DNA of 13,157 nucleotides, taken from assembly GCA_024226105.1 (NCBI GenBank), contig JAAELZ010000393.1:1-13157 (forward strand). Reading direction: 5' to 3'. The notes beneath the pieces were generated by a model that was given only the letters and a program-made list of their open reading frames with translations, was not told the origin of the DNA and made no database searches. This DNA is from Pseudomonadota bacterium. Lineage in GTDB: Bacteria > Pseudomonadota > Gammaproteobacteria > Arenicellales > Poriferihabitantaceae. Each line of letters begins with the position of its first letter. The first letter of the stretch is position 1. Both the position numbers and the translations under genes were made by a program. Below, piece after piece: positions 6,536 to 13,157 of the stretch.

Positions 6536-7756
6536 ATGTGTAAAAACAAACTGCTAGCAAAGATTCATGTCCCGGAGATGTTATCCGTCGAGCATGCGCG
6601 CAAACTGGTATTGCACAGCCAGCAACTGCCACCGCGCAAGCGTCAGGGCCGGGCTATCGAGGCTACGCTCGCTGCGATAGAACATTTGTCGTATATCCAG
6701 ATAGATACCATTTCCGTAATCCAGCGAGCCCATCACCACACGCTGTGGAATCGTAATCCGCGCTATCAACCTGCACAACTGGAACAACTTGTTGCCAGTA
6801 AACAGGTATTTGAATACTGGTCTCACGCGGCGGCTTATTTGCCAATGCGGGATTACCGTTTCTCCCTGTATCGTAAACGTGCTATCAGAACCGGAGAGCT
6901 AAATCACTGGCATGCTCGTAATGCCGGAATAATGAAAATGGTTCTGGAGCGTATTACTGTAGAAGGGCCATTGATGGCCAGAGACTTTGAACATAGCGGT
7001 GGAAAAACGGGCGAATGGGAAAGCAAACCCGCCAAACAGGCGCTCGAATCTCTGTTTATGCAGGGAGATTTGATGATTTCCCGGCGCGATAATTTTCACA
7101 AAGTATATGATTTAACCGAACGGGTTTTATCTTCAGGGGTAAACCGGACTCCACCTACAGAAGAGGAATACGCGCGCTTTTTAATCAAACGTTTTCTTAA
7201 AGCGAATGGTGTCGCGCTGGCCGGTGAATTTACTTACCTGTTGAAAAACATCAAATCACAGTTGCTTAAAACACTGCAACAGATGCTGGCTGACGGTGAA
7301 TTAAGACTGATTTGTGTTGCCGGAGTTGAGTATTATGTTTTGCCGCAATCGCTGGCCTTGTTGAATAAACCTCTTGCACGCAATACGCTGAAAATTTTGT
7401 CGCCGTTCGATAACCTGCTCATCCAGCGCAAGCGCATGTCGGCTTTATTTGATTTTGACTACCAGATTGAGTGTTATGTTCCTGCAAAAAAAAGAAAATT
7501 CGGCTATTTTGTTTTGCCAGTATTGTGGGATGGCCGACTGCTGGCACGCATGGATTGCAAAGCGAACCGCAGGACGGAAACCTTACATGTTTTAAACCTG
7601 GTGATGGAACCCGGAATGAAAAAGCAGGAAGCCTTTTCTCTCGCACTCATTAAAGAACTTAAAACGTTTATGCGCTTTAACGGATCGCGGGAGCTAAAAT
7701 TTCACCATATTTCCTGCGCGGCGATGAAACCTCTTTTACAAGCAGGCTTCAAATGA
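6536..7756 (+). CDS. ycaQ: YcaQ/AlkX-type DNA glycosylase (winged-helix, HTH_42 family)
   Basis: The 406-aa product matches E. coli YcaQ (about 410 aa) along its length. Shared landmarks are IQIDTISV (54-61), EYWSHAAAYLP (93-103), a DFEH motif (150-153), RRDNFHKVYDLTERV (183-197), LSPFDNLLIQRKR (288-300) and LFDFDYQIECYVPAKKR followed by GYFVLP (304-328). This family consists of tandem winged-helix domains. E. coli YcaQ excises alkylated purines and unhooks DNA interstrand crosslinks. The catalytic Q-x-D motif that marks the YcaQ branch (Q-x-Q in the AlkZ branch) is present as Q55-I56-D57. ATG 6536 gives a few more N-terminal residues than E. coli; ATG 6578 is an alternative, but its GGAG abuts the codon. 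The gene is divergent from the SDR and followed 9 bp later by an MFS gene, so the two are probably co-transcribed. It contains an A8 tract at 7486-7493. Confidence 0.93.
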   Translation: MCKNKLLAKIHVPEMLSVEHARKLVLHSQQLPPRKRQGRAIEATLAAIEHLSYIQIDTISVIQRAHHHTLWNRNPRYQPAQLEQLVASKQVFEYWSHAAAYLPMRDYRFSLYRKRAIRTGELNHWHARNAGIMKMVLERITVEGPLMARDFEHSGGKTGEWESKPAKQALESLFMQGDLMISRRDNFHKVYDLTERVLSSGVNRTPPTEEEYARFLIKRFLKANGVALAGEFTYLLKNIKSQLLKTLQQMLADGELRLICVAGVEYYVLPQSLALLNKPLARNTLKILSPFDNLLIQRKRMSALFDFDYQIECYVPAKKRKFGYFVLPVLWDGRLLARMDCKANRRTETLHVLNLVMEPGMKKQEAFSLALIKELKTFMRFNGSRELKFHHISCAAMKPLLQAGFK

Positions 7757-7765
7757 AAAAAGACC

Positions 7766-9022
7766 ATGCCTAAGCAAGGTATCTCAAGCAATCAACCCAT
7801 GAATCAATACAAACGACTATTCAGCCTGACCATTATTCTTGCCTGCATATTGCTGGTAATCAACTTTGGGTTACGGGCATCAATGGGCTTTTTCATGAAG
7901 CCTGTCTCAGAATATTATGGTTATGGACGGGAGATATTTGCCTTGTCGCTGGCCTTGCAAAACCTGTTCTGGGGTTTGTCTCAACCCATCGCGGGCGCGA
8001 TTGCAGATCGCTACGGTACGGCCAGAACAATTGTAGGTGGCGCTTTGCTTTATTCCCTGGGTTTGTACATTACCGCTAATGCACAAAGCATCTGGGAGCT
8101 GCACATGGGGGCCGGAATTTTTTTAGGCATGGGCATCGCCGGCACCGGCTTTGGCGTTGTGCTGCCTGCGATGGCTCGAATGGTCAGACCTGAAAAACGG
8201 GGTATTGCCCTGGGTTTGGGCACCGCAGCGGGTTCGGCAGGGCAGTTTTTATTGATTCCCGTAGCCAGAGGGTTTATCGAGGCCTATGGATGGCAAACGG
8301 CGCTTTTGATCATGGCCGTGGGTGCGCTGACAATGGTGGTTTTGGCGCGTACTTTTGCCGGTGATGTTGCTGATAATCAAAGCAGATCCAGAGATGAACC
8401 GGGGCAAACGCTCAAGCAGGCATTGCTTGAAGCGTCAGGGCATTTTCACTACTGGTTACTGATTGCCGGGTTCTTTGTATGCGGTTTCCAGTTGGCGTTC
8501 ATCACGGTGCACATGCCTGCCTACCTGTCGGACCAGGGATTTGACTCTTCCGTGGCGGCGACCAGCCTGGCTCTAATTGGTTTATTCAATATCATCGGAT
8601 CCCTGGTGTCCGGCGCTCTTTCAGGCAGGTATTCCAAGAAATGGTTGCTGGGTTATATATATGCTGCGCGCGCGGTGGTACTGGTTCTGTTTCTGCTCTA
8701 TCCGATTTCGGTTGCTTCCGTGTATGTTTTTTCTATAACGACAGGCTTTCTCTGGCTGGCGACGGTACCCCCTACCTCCGGGCTGGTTGCGCAAATGTTC
8801 GGCCTTAGATACATGGGCACGCTTTACGGTATTGTTTTTTTGAACCATCAACTGGGTTCGTTTGCGGGTGTCTGGCTGGGCGGTTACCTATTTGATCGAA
8901 CCGGCTCGTACGATTGGGTCTGGTGGACCACGGCGGTGATTGCGGCGATTACCGCAATCATCCACATCTTTATTGATGAACGACCTGTAAGTCGATTGAG
9001 GTTGAGTCAAAACCTCACATAG
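7766..9022 (+). CDS. MFS transporter, 12 predicted membrane helices
   Basis: The 418-aa product is almost wholly hydrophobic, with about twelve helices in two groups of six. Between them is a polar central loop (about 198-225, DNQSRSRDEPGQT). The major facilitator signature lies in the helix 2-3 loop (GAIADRYGTAR, 77-87), with a weaker counterpart between helices 8 and 9 (SGALSGRYSKK, 282-292). HMPAYLSDQGFD (249-260) and FGLRYMGTLYG (345-355) resemble the monocarboxylate/oxalate-formate type of MFS, so a small organic acid is one guess; drug efflux cannot be excluded. It starts 9 bp after the ycaQ-like stop, which suggests one transcript and possibly a shared stress role. Met12 at 7799 is an alternative start. 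Neither start has a strong ribosome site. Confidence 0.9.
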   Translation: MPKQGISSNQPMNQYKRLFSLTIILACILLVINFGLRASMGFFMKPVSEYYGYGREIFALSLALQNLFWGLSQPIAGAIADRYGTARTIVGGALLYSLGLYITANAQSIWELHMGAGIFLGMGIAGTGFGVVLPAMARMVRPEKRGIALGLGTAAGSAGQFLLIPVARGFIEAYGWQTALLIMAVGALTMVVLARTFAGDVADNQSRSRDEPGQTLKQALLEASGHFHYWLLIAGFFVCGFQLAFITVHMPAYLSDQGFDSSVAATSLALIGLFNIIGSLVSGALSGRYSKKWLLGYIYAARAVVLVLFLLYPISVASVYVFSITTGFLWLATVPPTSGLVAQMFGLRYMGTLYGIVFLNHQLGSFAGVWLGGYLFDRTGSYDWVWWTTAVIAAITAIIHIFIDERPVSRLRLSQNLT

Positions 9023-9070
9023 TGGTCTCAGAAACGGCCGGATTCGCTGTGGGTTTGCCAGTTTAAGGTA

Positions 9071-11098
9071 TCATGGATTTTCCATCAGCTGCTTTTGCGT
9101 GGCGGCTGGCACTTTTTCATAGTAACTAAGGCTCATAATGCACTGGCCCGCGCCGCCGGTTATGGATTTCAGGGTGGTCTCATATTCAAGCACCTCGGCT
9201 AGCGGCGCTTCCACGTGCAATTTAACCCTGTCGCCAGAGCGGTGCTCGGTGTCCAGAATCTTGCCTCGGCGAGAGGATATGTCGCCGGCTATCGCACCCA
9301 TATTATCGGCCGGGGCGGTGATTTCCATGCTGGTAATCGGTTCCAGAATAACCGCACGGGCGGACTCCATGGCAACCTGAAAGGCTTTTTTACCGGCGGT
9401 AAAAAAAGCGATATCTTTGCTGTCTACCGAATGGAATTTCCCATCATACACCGATACCTTGATATTGTGCATGGGAAAGCCCGCCAGGTAACCCTCCTGC
9501 ATTGCTTCACGTACCCCTTTTTCGATCGATGAAATGAACTGGCCGGGAATCGCGCCCCGCGTAACCTTGTTCTCAAAAACAAAATCCCGATCGGATGCCA
9601 GTGGTGCGACGCGCAGGAACACTTCACCAAATTGACCCGCACCGCCGGTCTGTTTTTTATGCCGATAGTGACCTTCAGCCTTGCGGGTGATGGTTTCACG
9701 GTAAGGGATGCTGGGCGGATGGGTGAAAATACTAACCTTGTACTGGTCGTGCATGCGCTTGAGCACTACGTCCAGATGCAGCGCACCCATGCCGCGTAAT
9801 ACATTTTCGTTACGTACCCGTTCCAGCTTCAGGCAGGGGTCTTCATCCATCAGTTTATGTAGAGCGGTAGAGAGCTTTTGCTCATCGCTGCGATTTTTTG
9901 GATCCAGCGCCAGGCCGTAGATTGGCGTTGCACATTCCAGTGATTTCAGGTGATGATGGTCCTCTTCATGCGAGTCGTGGATAACCGCATCAAAGTGTAA
10001 ATCTTCTACGCGAGATACGGCCAGGATATCTCCCGGAACACCCCTGTCGACATTTTCTTGCGCAGCACCCTGCAAGCGAAACAGATTTTGAATTTTGAAT
10101 GGTTTGCGCGCATCGCCCATGTAAAGCTGGTCATTTGTTTTGATTGTGCCCTGGTGCAGGCGGAACACCGCCAGCTTGCCGCGAAAAGGATCGTTAGTGA
10201 TTTTGAATACGTGGCCTATGGCATGCCGCTTTGGATCGGGCAAAACTTCAACCGGGCGAGCTTTTTCTCCTTCACCCATCAGATAGCGTGGTGGGTTGCC
10301 TTCGCCAGGATTGGGCAGGAGCCGGGCAAATGTTTCCAGCAATAAATCCAGGCCGGCGCCGGTGCTGGCCGAGACAAAGCAAACCGGGATCAGATGCCCC
10401 TCACGCAACGCCTGCTCGAAGGGATCATGCAACTGATCCGGGTTCAGCGCTTTTTCCTGCTCCAGATAGATATCCATAAGCGCTTCATCCAGTTCGACTA
10501 CCTGGTCAACCATCGCATCATGCGCCTCAGTGACCGAGTAGAAATCGACGCTGGCGTCATATTCCGGACGAAAAAAACAATCCACCACGCGCTGGCCGTT
10601 ATCGGCGGGTAAGTTGAGTGGCAGACACTCTGGCCCGAAGCGTTGCTGAATTTCCTCTAACAAGGCTTCCGGCTTGGCTTTGGAGGAGTCTATATGATTG
10701 ATGATAATCAGGCGATCCAGCTTCCCCTGACCCGCCGCTTTCATCATTCTTTCCGTTACGGGCTCAATACCGTGATGGGCATCAATAACCACGGCCGCTG
10801 TTTCCACGGCGGGTAACACGGAGATCGCGCGACCGGCCAGGTCCGGAAAGCCCGGCGTATCCAGTAGATGAATCAGGCGTCCATCCGCTTCAAAATTAAG
10901 TATTGACACGTCCAGTGAGTGACCGGCTTCTTTTTCATGCGGGTCATAATCTGAAATTGTATTGCCAGCTTCGATACTGCCGGCTTCACGAACAGCGCCG
11001 CTTAATTCGAGTAAGGCTTCGGCCAGCGTCGTTTTGCCTGCCCCGGCGTGGCCGATGAGCGCAATATTGCGTATATCCACAGTTTTGTGGTCTTTCAT
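9071..11098 (-). CDS. EF-G-like translational GTPase (elongation factor G paralogue)
   Basis: The 675-aa product has the five-domain EF-G layout: GTPase domain (about 1-265), beta-barrel domain II (about 285-365), domain III (about 390-460), domain IV (about 465-590) and domain V (about 590-665). Motifs are G1 GHAGAGKTT (16-24), G3 DTPGFPD (80-86), G4 NHID (134-137) and G5 SAS (243-245). Canonical EF-G has DTPGH and NKxD. Here the GTPase-activating His is Phe84 and the G4 Lys is His135. The switch I region (SDYDPHEKEAGHSLD, 49-63) also departs from the EF-G ERGITI. An aromatic residue at the His position is usual in the EF-G-like/EF-G2 paralogues, whose role is unsettled. It is therefore unlikely to be the housekeeping fusA, which normally sits with rpsL/rpsG. 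ATG 11098 has a strong GGAGG (11107-11111, minus strand) 8 bp upstream. It converges on the MFS gene with a 48-bp gap showing no obvious terminator. Confidence 0.93.
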   Translation of the reverse strand: MKDHKTVDIRNIALIGHAGAGKTTLAEALLELSGAVREAGSIEAGNTISDYDPHEKEAGHSLDVSILNFEADGRLIHLLDTPGFPDLAGRAISVLPAVETAAVVIDAHHGIEPVTERMMKAAGQGKLDRLIIINHIDSSKAKPEALLEEIQQRFGPECLPLNLPADNGQRVVDCFFRPEYDASVDFYSVTEAHDAMVDQVVELDEALMDIYLEQEKALNPDQLHDPFEQALREGHLIPVCFVSASTGAGLDLLLETFARLLPNPGEGNPPRYLMGEGEKARPVEVLPDPKRHAIGHVFKITNDPFRGKLAVFRLHQGTIKTNDQLYMGDARKPFKIQNLFRLQGAAQENVDRGVPGDILAVSRVEDLHFDAVIHDSHEEDHHHLKSLECATPIYGLALDPKNRSDEQKLSTALHKLMDEDPCLKLERVRNENVLRGMGALHLDVVLKRMHDQYKVSIFTHPPSIPYRETITRKAEGHYRHKKQTGGAGQFGEVFLRVAPLASDRDFVFENKVTRGAIPGQFISSIEKGVREAMQEGYLAGFPMHNIKVSVYDGKFHSVDSKDIAFFTAGKKAFQVAMESARAVILEPITSMEITAPADNMGAIAGDISSRRGKILDTEHRSGDRVKLHVEAPLAEVLEYETTLKSITGGAGQCIMSLSYYEKVPAATQKQLMENP

Positions 11099-11278
11099 AT
11101 GGGAATCCTCCAGTGCACGAAGCGCTTATTTAAACACGGCTGGTTGCAAAGTCCATGATGTTGGTCAAAGTAAGCGCCGATAATTAGATGACGGAAGATT
11201 AATCACTATATTGATTTTCTAAATTGACAAATTGTAGGATAATGAGGGATCAAATTACCGAAAAAATGGAGTTCTCTC

Positions 11279-12298
11279 ATGTACAAGATATTGTGTAAGC
11301 TTGTTTTTGGCCTTGGTTTATCCCTGTGTTTCGTGCTGCTTTCAAACGCGGCCACAGAAAAACGGGGCGAGATAAGCGGTGGTGTCGTGCATGTGGCTCC
11401 AGACTGGTTTAAGGAGAGTTTTCTTGAGATTCAGGATGATGTTGATGAGGCCACGGAAGAGAACAAGCACGTTATATTGTTCTTTCAGCTCAATGGTTGC
11501 CCCTATTGCGATCGTATGTTGACTGAATCCTTTCGGGCCGAACCCCTGATGACCTATATTCAGGAGCATTTCGATACCATAGCCATAAACGTAGGTGGCG
11601 ATCGGGAAATTATCTTTAATGAAGAAATTACCGTGATTGAAAAAGAGCTCGCCGAGATGCTCAAAGTTCGTGCCACACCTGCCATCTTGTTTCTCAATAG
11701 TGAGAATAAGAGTGTGGTTCGAGTGAATGGCTATCGCTCCCCGGAACGTTTCGAACAGGTGTTGCACTATGTTAAGGAGAAAGGCTATGAGCAGGGTACG
11801 CTGGCGGATTATCTCGATAAGAACCTGCAAAAGGATGTTTACACATTACGAGAGAATCCGCTTTTTACGCAGACCGCAGATCTTTCTGCTGTTGAAGGCC
11901 CGCTGGCAATACTGTTCGAAGACGGGAGCTGTTATGACTGTAATGAATTGTATGACAGTATTCTGTCGAGGGATGAGGTACAGGCAGAATTGAACGCCTT
12001 TACCCTGGTACGCCTCGACGCGGATTCAGATGAAGACATTATCGACGTAGATGGCACAAAAACGACGCCGAGAGCGATGGCCAGTAAATATGAGATGATC
12101 TATCGACCCGGCATTTTGCTTTTTGACGACAAAACGCTCGCCCGGCGTTATGACAGCCTGCTGTTTCCACACCATTTTAAGGAAGGTTTCCGTTACGTGT
12201 CCGGTGGTTACTATAAAACCCAGGATTACGGTGATTACTCCGAAGCGAGGACGGAGGAATTACTTGCGCAAGGCGTGAATATCGATCTGGGCCGGTGA
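11279..12298 (+). CDS. Exported protein with two thioredoxin folds, each with a CxxC motif
   Basis: The 339-aa product begins with a Sec signal peptide (hydrophobic core LVFGLGLSLCFVLL), probably cut after Ala24 or Ala25 (LSNAA). The first thioredoxin domain (about 40-170) has FFQLNGCPYC with Cys74/Cys77 and a cis-Pro in RATPAI (Pro134), resembling SoxW or DsbD C-terminal-type thioredoxins. The second (about 195-310) has FEDGSCYDC with Cys218/Cys221 and a likely cis-Pro in YRPGIL (Pro277). Both look redox-competent by motif and should act in the periplasm as thiol-disulfide reductases or chaperones. The partner is unknown: no sox, dsbD or cytochrome c maturation gene is nearby. ATG 11279 has GGAG at 11268-11271 with 7-bp spacing. 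The gene is divergent from the EF-G-like gene across 180 bp, and an inverted-repeat element follows its stop. Confidence 0.88.
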   Translation: MYKILCKLVFGLGLSLCFVLLSNAATEKRGEISGGVVHVAPDWFKESFLEIQDDVDEATEENKHVILFFQLNGCPYCDRMLTESFRAEPLMTYIQEHFDTIAINVGGDREIIFNEEITVIEKELAEMLKVRATPAILFLNSENKSVVRVNGYRSPERFEQVLHYVKEKGYEQGTLADYLDKNLQKDVYTLRENPLFTQTADLSAVEGPLAILFEDGSCYDCNELYDSILSRDEVQAELNAFTLVRLDADSDEDIIDVDGTKTTPRAMASKYEMIYRPGILLFDDKTLARRYDSLLFPHHFKEGFRYVSGGYYKTQDYGDYSEARTEELLAQGVNIDLGR

Positions 12299-12330
12299 TG
12301 TGTAAAGAAGCTGTTTAAGCGAACCCGACC

Positions 12331-12427
12331 TGGCGAGGAGCGGAGCGACGTGGCAAGCTAAATATTCGAAGCGCTTCGTGGTTCACGAAATATCACCAGC
12401 ATTTAGATTGCCGCGCTGCGCTCGCCA
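12331..12427. repeat. Inverted-repeat intergenic element (MITE/REP-like)
   Basis: The left arm (12331-12363) and the reverse complement of the right arm (12401-12427) share TGGCGAG, CG.AGCG, GGCAA and CTAAAT in order, with small gaps. The left arm also matches the widespread bacterial repeat consensus GCGAGGAGCGAAGCGACG followed by TGGCAATCT, as I remember it. The 37-bp interior holds a perfect 12-bp palindrome (CGAAGCGCTTCG, 12367-12378) and a 6-bp hairpin (TTCGTG/CACGAA around GTT, 12375-12389). The whole can fold into a long stem. It has no coding capacity and sits 33 bp after the thioredoxin-fold gene and 75 bp before the next start. It looks like a non-autonomous mobile or palindromic repeat unit and may also limit read-through. 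Confidence 0.65.
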
Positions 12428-12502
12428 TGGCAGTCAATTCTAATTAACGCTATTTACGATAACCCTGTTTTTAGTGTTCGAAGACCCTAGGTGGAGATTC
12501 AG

Positions 12503-13157
12503 ATGGATTGTAATTGGGATTATAGTGGCCAGTCCGGCATCATTACGGGTGCAGCCAGCGGAATCGGTGCTTCACTGGCCAGACTATTGGCAACCTCCGG
12601 TGCTGAGTTGGCCCTGGTTGACCGGGATAAAAAGCGACTTGAAGCGGTTGCGCAAGAGTGTGCCGATTTGGGTTCAAGTCCCCTGACGATCTGCGCGGAC
12701 ATGTCAAAGCGAGAGGATATACAGCGCATGATTGACGGGACGCTGGCGGGTTTTGGCAAGATCAACTTTCTGGTAACAAGCGCAGGCATTATCTACCGCA
12801 GCCAATTTCTGGATATCGATCTGGATGAGTGGGACGAGGTAATGGATACCAATGTTCGCGGGGTGTTTATGTGTAACCAGATGGTTGTCGCCCGGATGTT
12901 GGAGCAGGGCGGGGGCCGCATAGTCAATATTTCTTCGGTTGCGGGACGTTCTATCAGCCTTATCGGTGGCGCACACTATTGCACATCCAAACACGCCGTT
13001 ATTGGTATGACTCGACACATGGCACGGGAACTATGCCAGCAGGGCATAAGGGCAAACGCCTTTTGCCCGGGTGCAACCCACACCCCAATGATTCATGACA
13101 ATATGGACGCTGGAGAAGTCGAGGGTCTTGAGCAACGGATTGCGCTGGGCCGCCTGG
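12503..13157 (+). CDS. Classical SDR-family oxidoreductase, 3' end beyond the window
   Basis: The frame opens at ATG 12503 and is still open at the right edge, giving 218 codons; the family is usually about 250 aa, so some 30-40 residues are missing. The cofactor motif is TGAASGIG (15-22), followed by VDRD at 39-42, where the Asp after the second strand suggests NAD(H). The catalytic set is complete: N118 (NVRG), S144/S145 (NISSVAG), Y159 and K163 (YCTSK). CPGATHTPM (188-196) is the usual post-active-site loop. The substrate cannot be read from the sequence; FabG-like, glucose-dehydrogenase-like and other alcohol dehydrogenases all share this pattern. The start is supported by GGAG at 12493-12496, 6 bp upstream. 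It is not closely similar to the other SDR in the window, which lacks the Tyr. Confidence 0.88.
   Translation, partial: MDCNWDYSGQSGIITGAASGIGASLARLLATSGAELALVDRDKKRLEAVAQECADLGSSPLTICADMSKREDIQRMIDGTLAGFGKINFLVTSAGIIYRSQFLDIDLDEWDEVMDTNVRGVFMCNQMVVARMLEQGGGRIVNISSVAGRSISLIGGAHYCTSKHAVIGMTRHMARELCQQGIRANAFCPGATHTPMIHDNMDAGEVEGLEQRIALGRL

Noticed and set aside
7486..7493. A8 tract in the ycaQ-like gene as a programmed frameshift site
   Set aside because: The frame continues intact on both sides with family-matching sequence, and the tract simply encodes Lys codons. No stimulatory structure is evident.
11224..11243. TTGACA followed by TAGGATAAT upstream of the thioredoxin-fold gene as a sigma-70 promoter
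   Set aside because: The two boxes are only about 8 bp apart, and no other pair in this AT-rich stretch has normal spacing. A promoter is likely here but cannot be placed.
11342..11830. A 162-codon minus-strand open frame opposite the first thioredoxin domain
   Set aside because: It is antisense to a clear thioredoxin-fold coding region and has no family features of its own.

Overview
The window looks like a stretch of chromosome from a free-living gammaproteobacterium with moderate GC content. This rests on a GuaC very close to the E. coli enzyme, a YcaQ-type crosslink glycosylase, a lipoprotein with a lipobox, Sec signal peptides, and short palindromic intergenic repeats of a kind common in proteobacteria. 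I see no tRNA, rRNA, CRISPR array, transposase, integrase or phage gene. The species cannot be named from this sequence. There are eleven protein genes, two of them cut by the window edges, and no gene-free stretch above about 300 bp.

Left block (1-4133, all minus strand). guaC (GMP reductase) is transcribed first. After about 146 bp comes a tight three-gene set: an acidic low-complexity exported protein, a lipoprotein, and a membrane-anchored TPR-like protein that runs off the left edge. The last two overlap by ATGA and the first two are 14 bp apart, so the three probably form one operon for an envelope function I cannot name.

Middle block (4134-9022). A divergent control region of 186 bp holds a compound palindrome and candidate promoters. 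From it a PLP-dependent class V aminotransferase-fold gene is read to the right. That gene converges on a minus-strand SDR of the dienoyl-CoA reductase-like type, with a hairpin repeat between the two stops. Next, divergent from the SDR, come a ycaQ-like DNA repair gene and an MFS transporter 9 bp behind it, probably co-transcribed.

Right block (9023-13157). An EF-G-like translational GTPase lies on the minus strand, convergent with the MFS gene. It is divergent from an exported protein with two thioredoxin folds, each keeping a CxxC pair. A roughly 100-bp inverted-repeat element follows, then a second, classical SDR that runs off the right edge.

Most of the window is ordinary core or accessory metabolism. 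The points most worth a second look are the compound palindrome at 4232-4263, the desulfurase-like enzyme that lacks the desulfurase cysteine, the two-CxxC thioredoxin protein, the inverted-repeat element at 12331-12427, and the uncharacterised envelope operon on the left. I did not find convincing evidence for a new multi-gene defence or mobile system.
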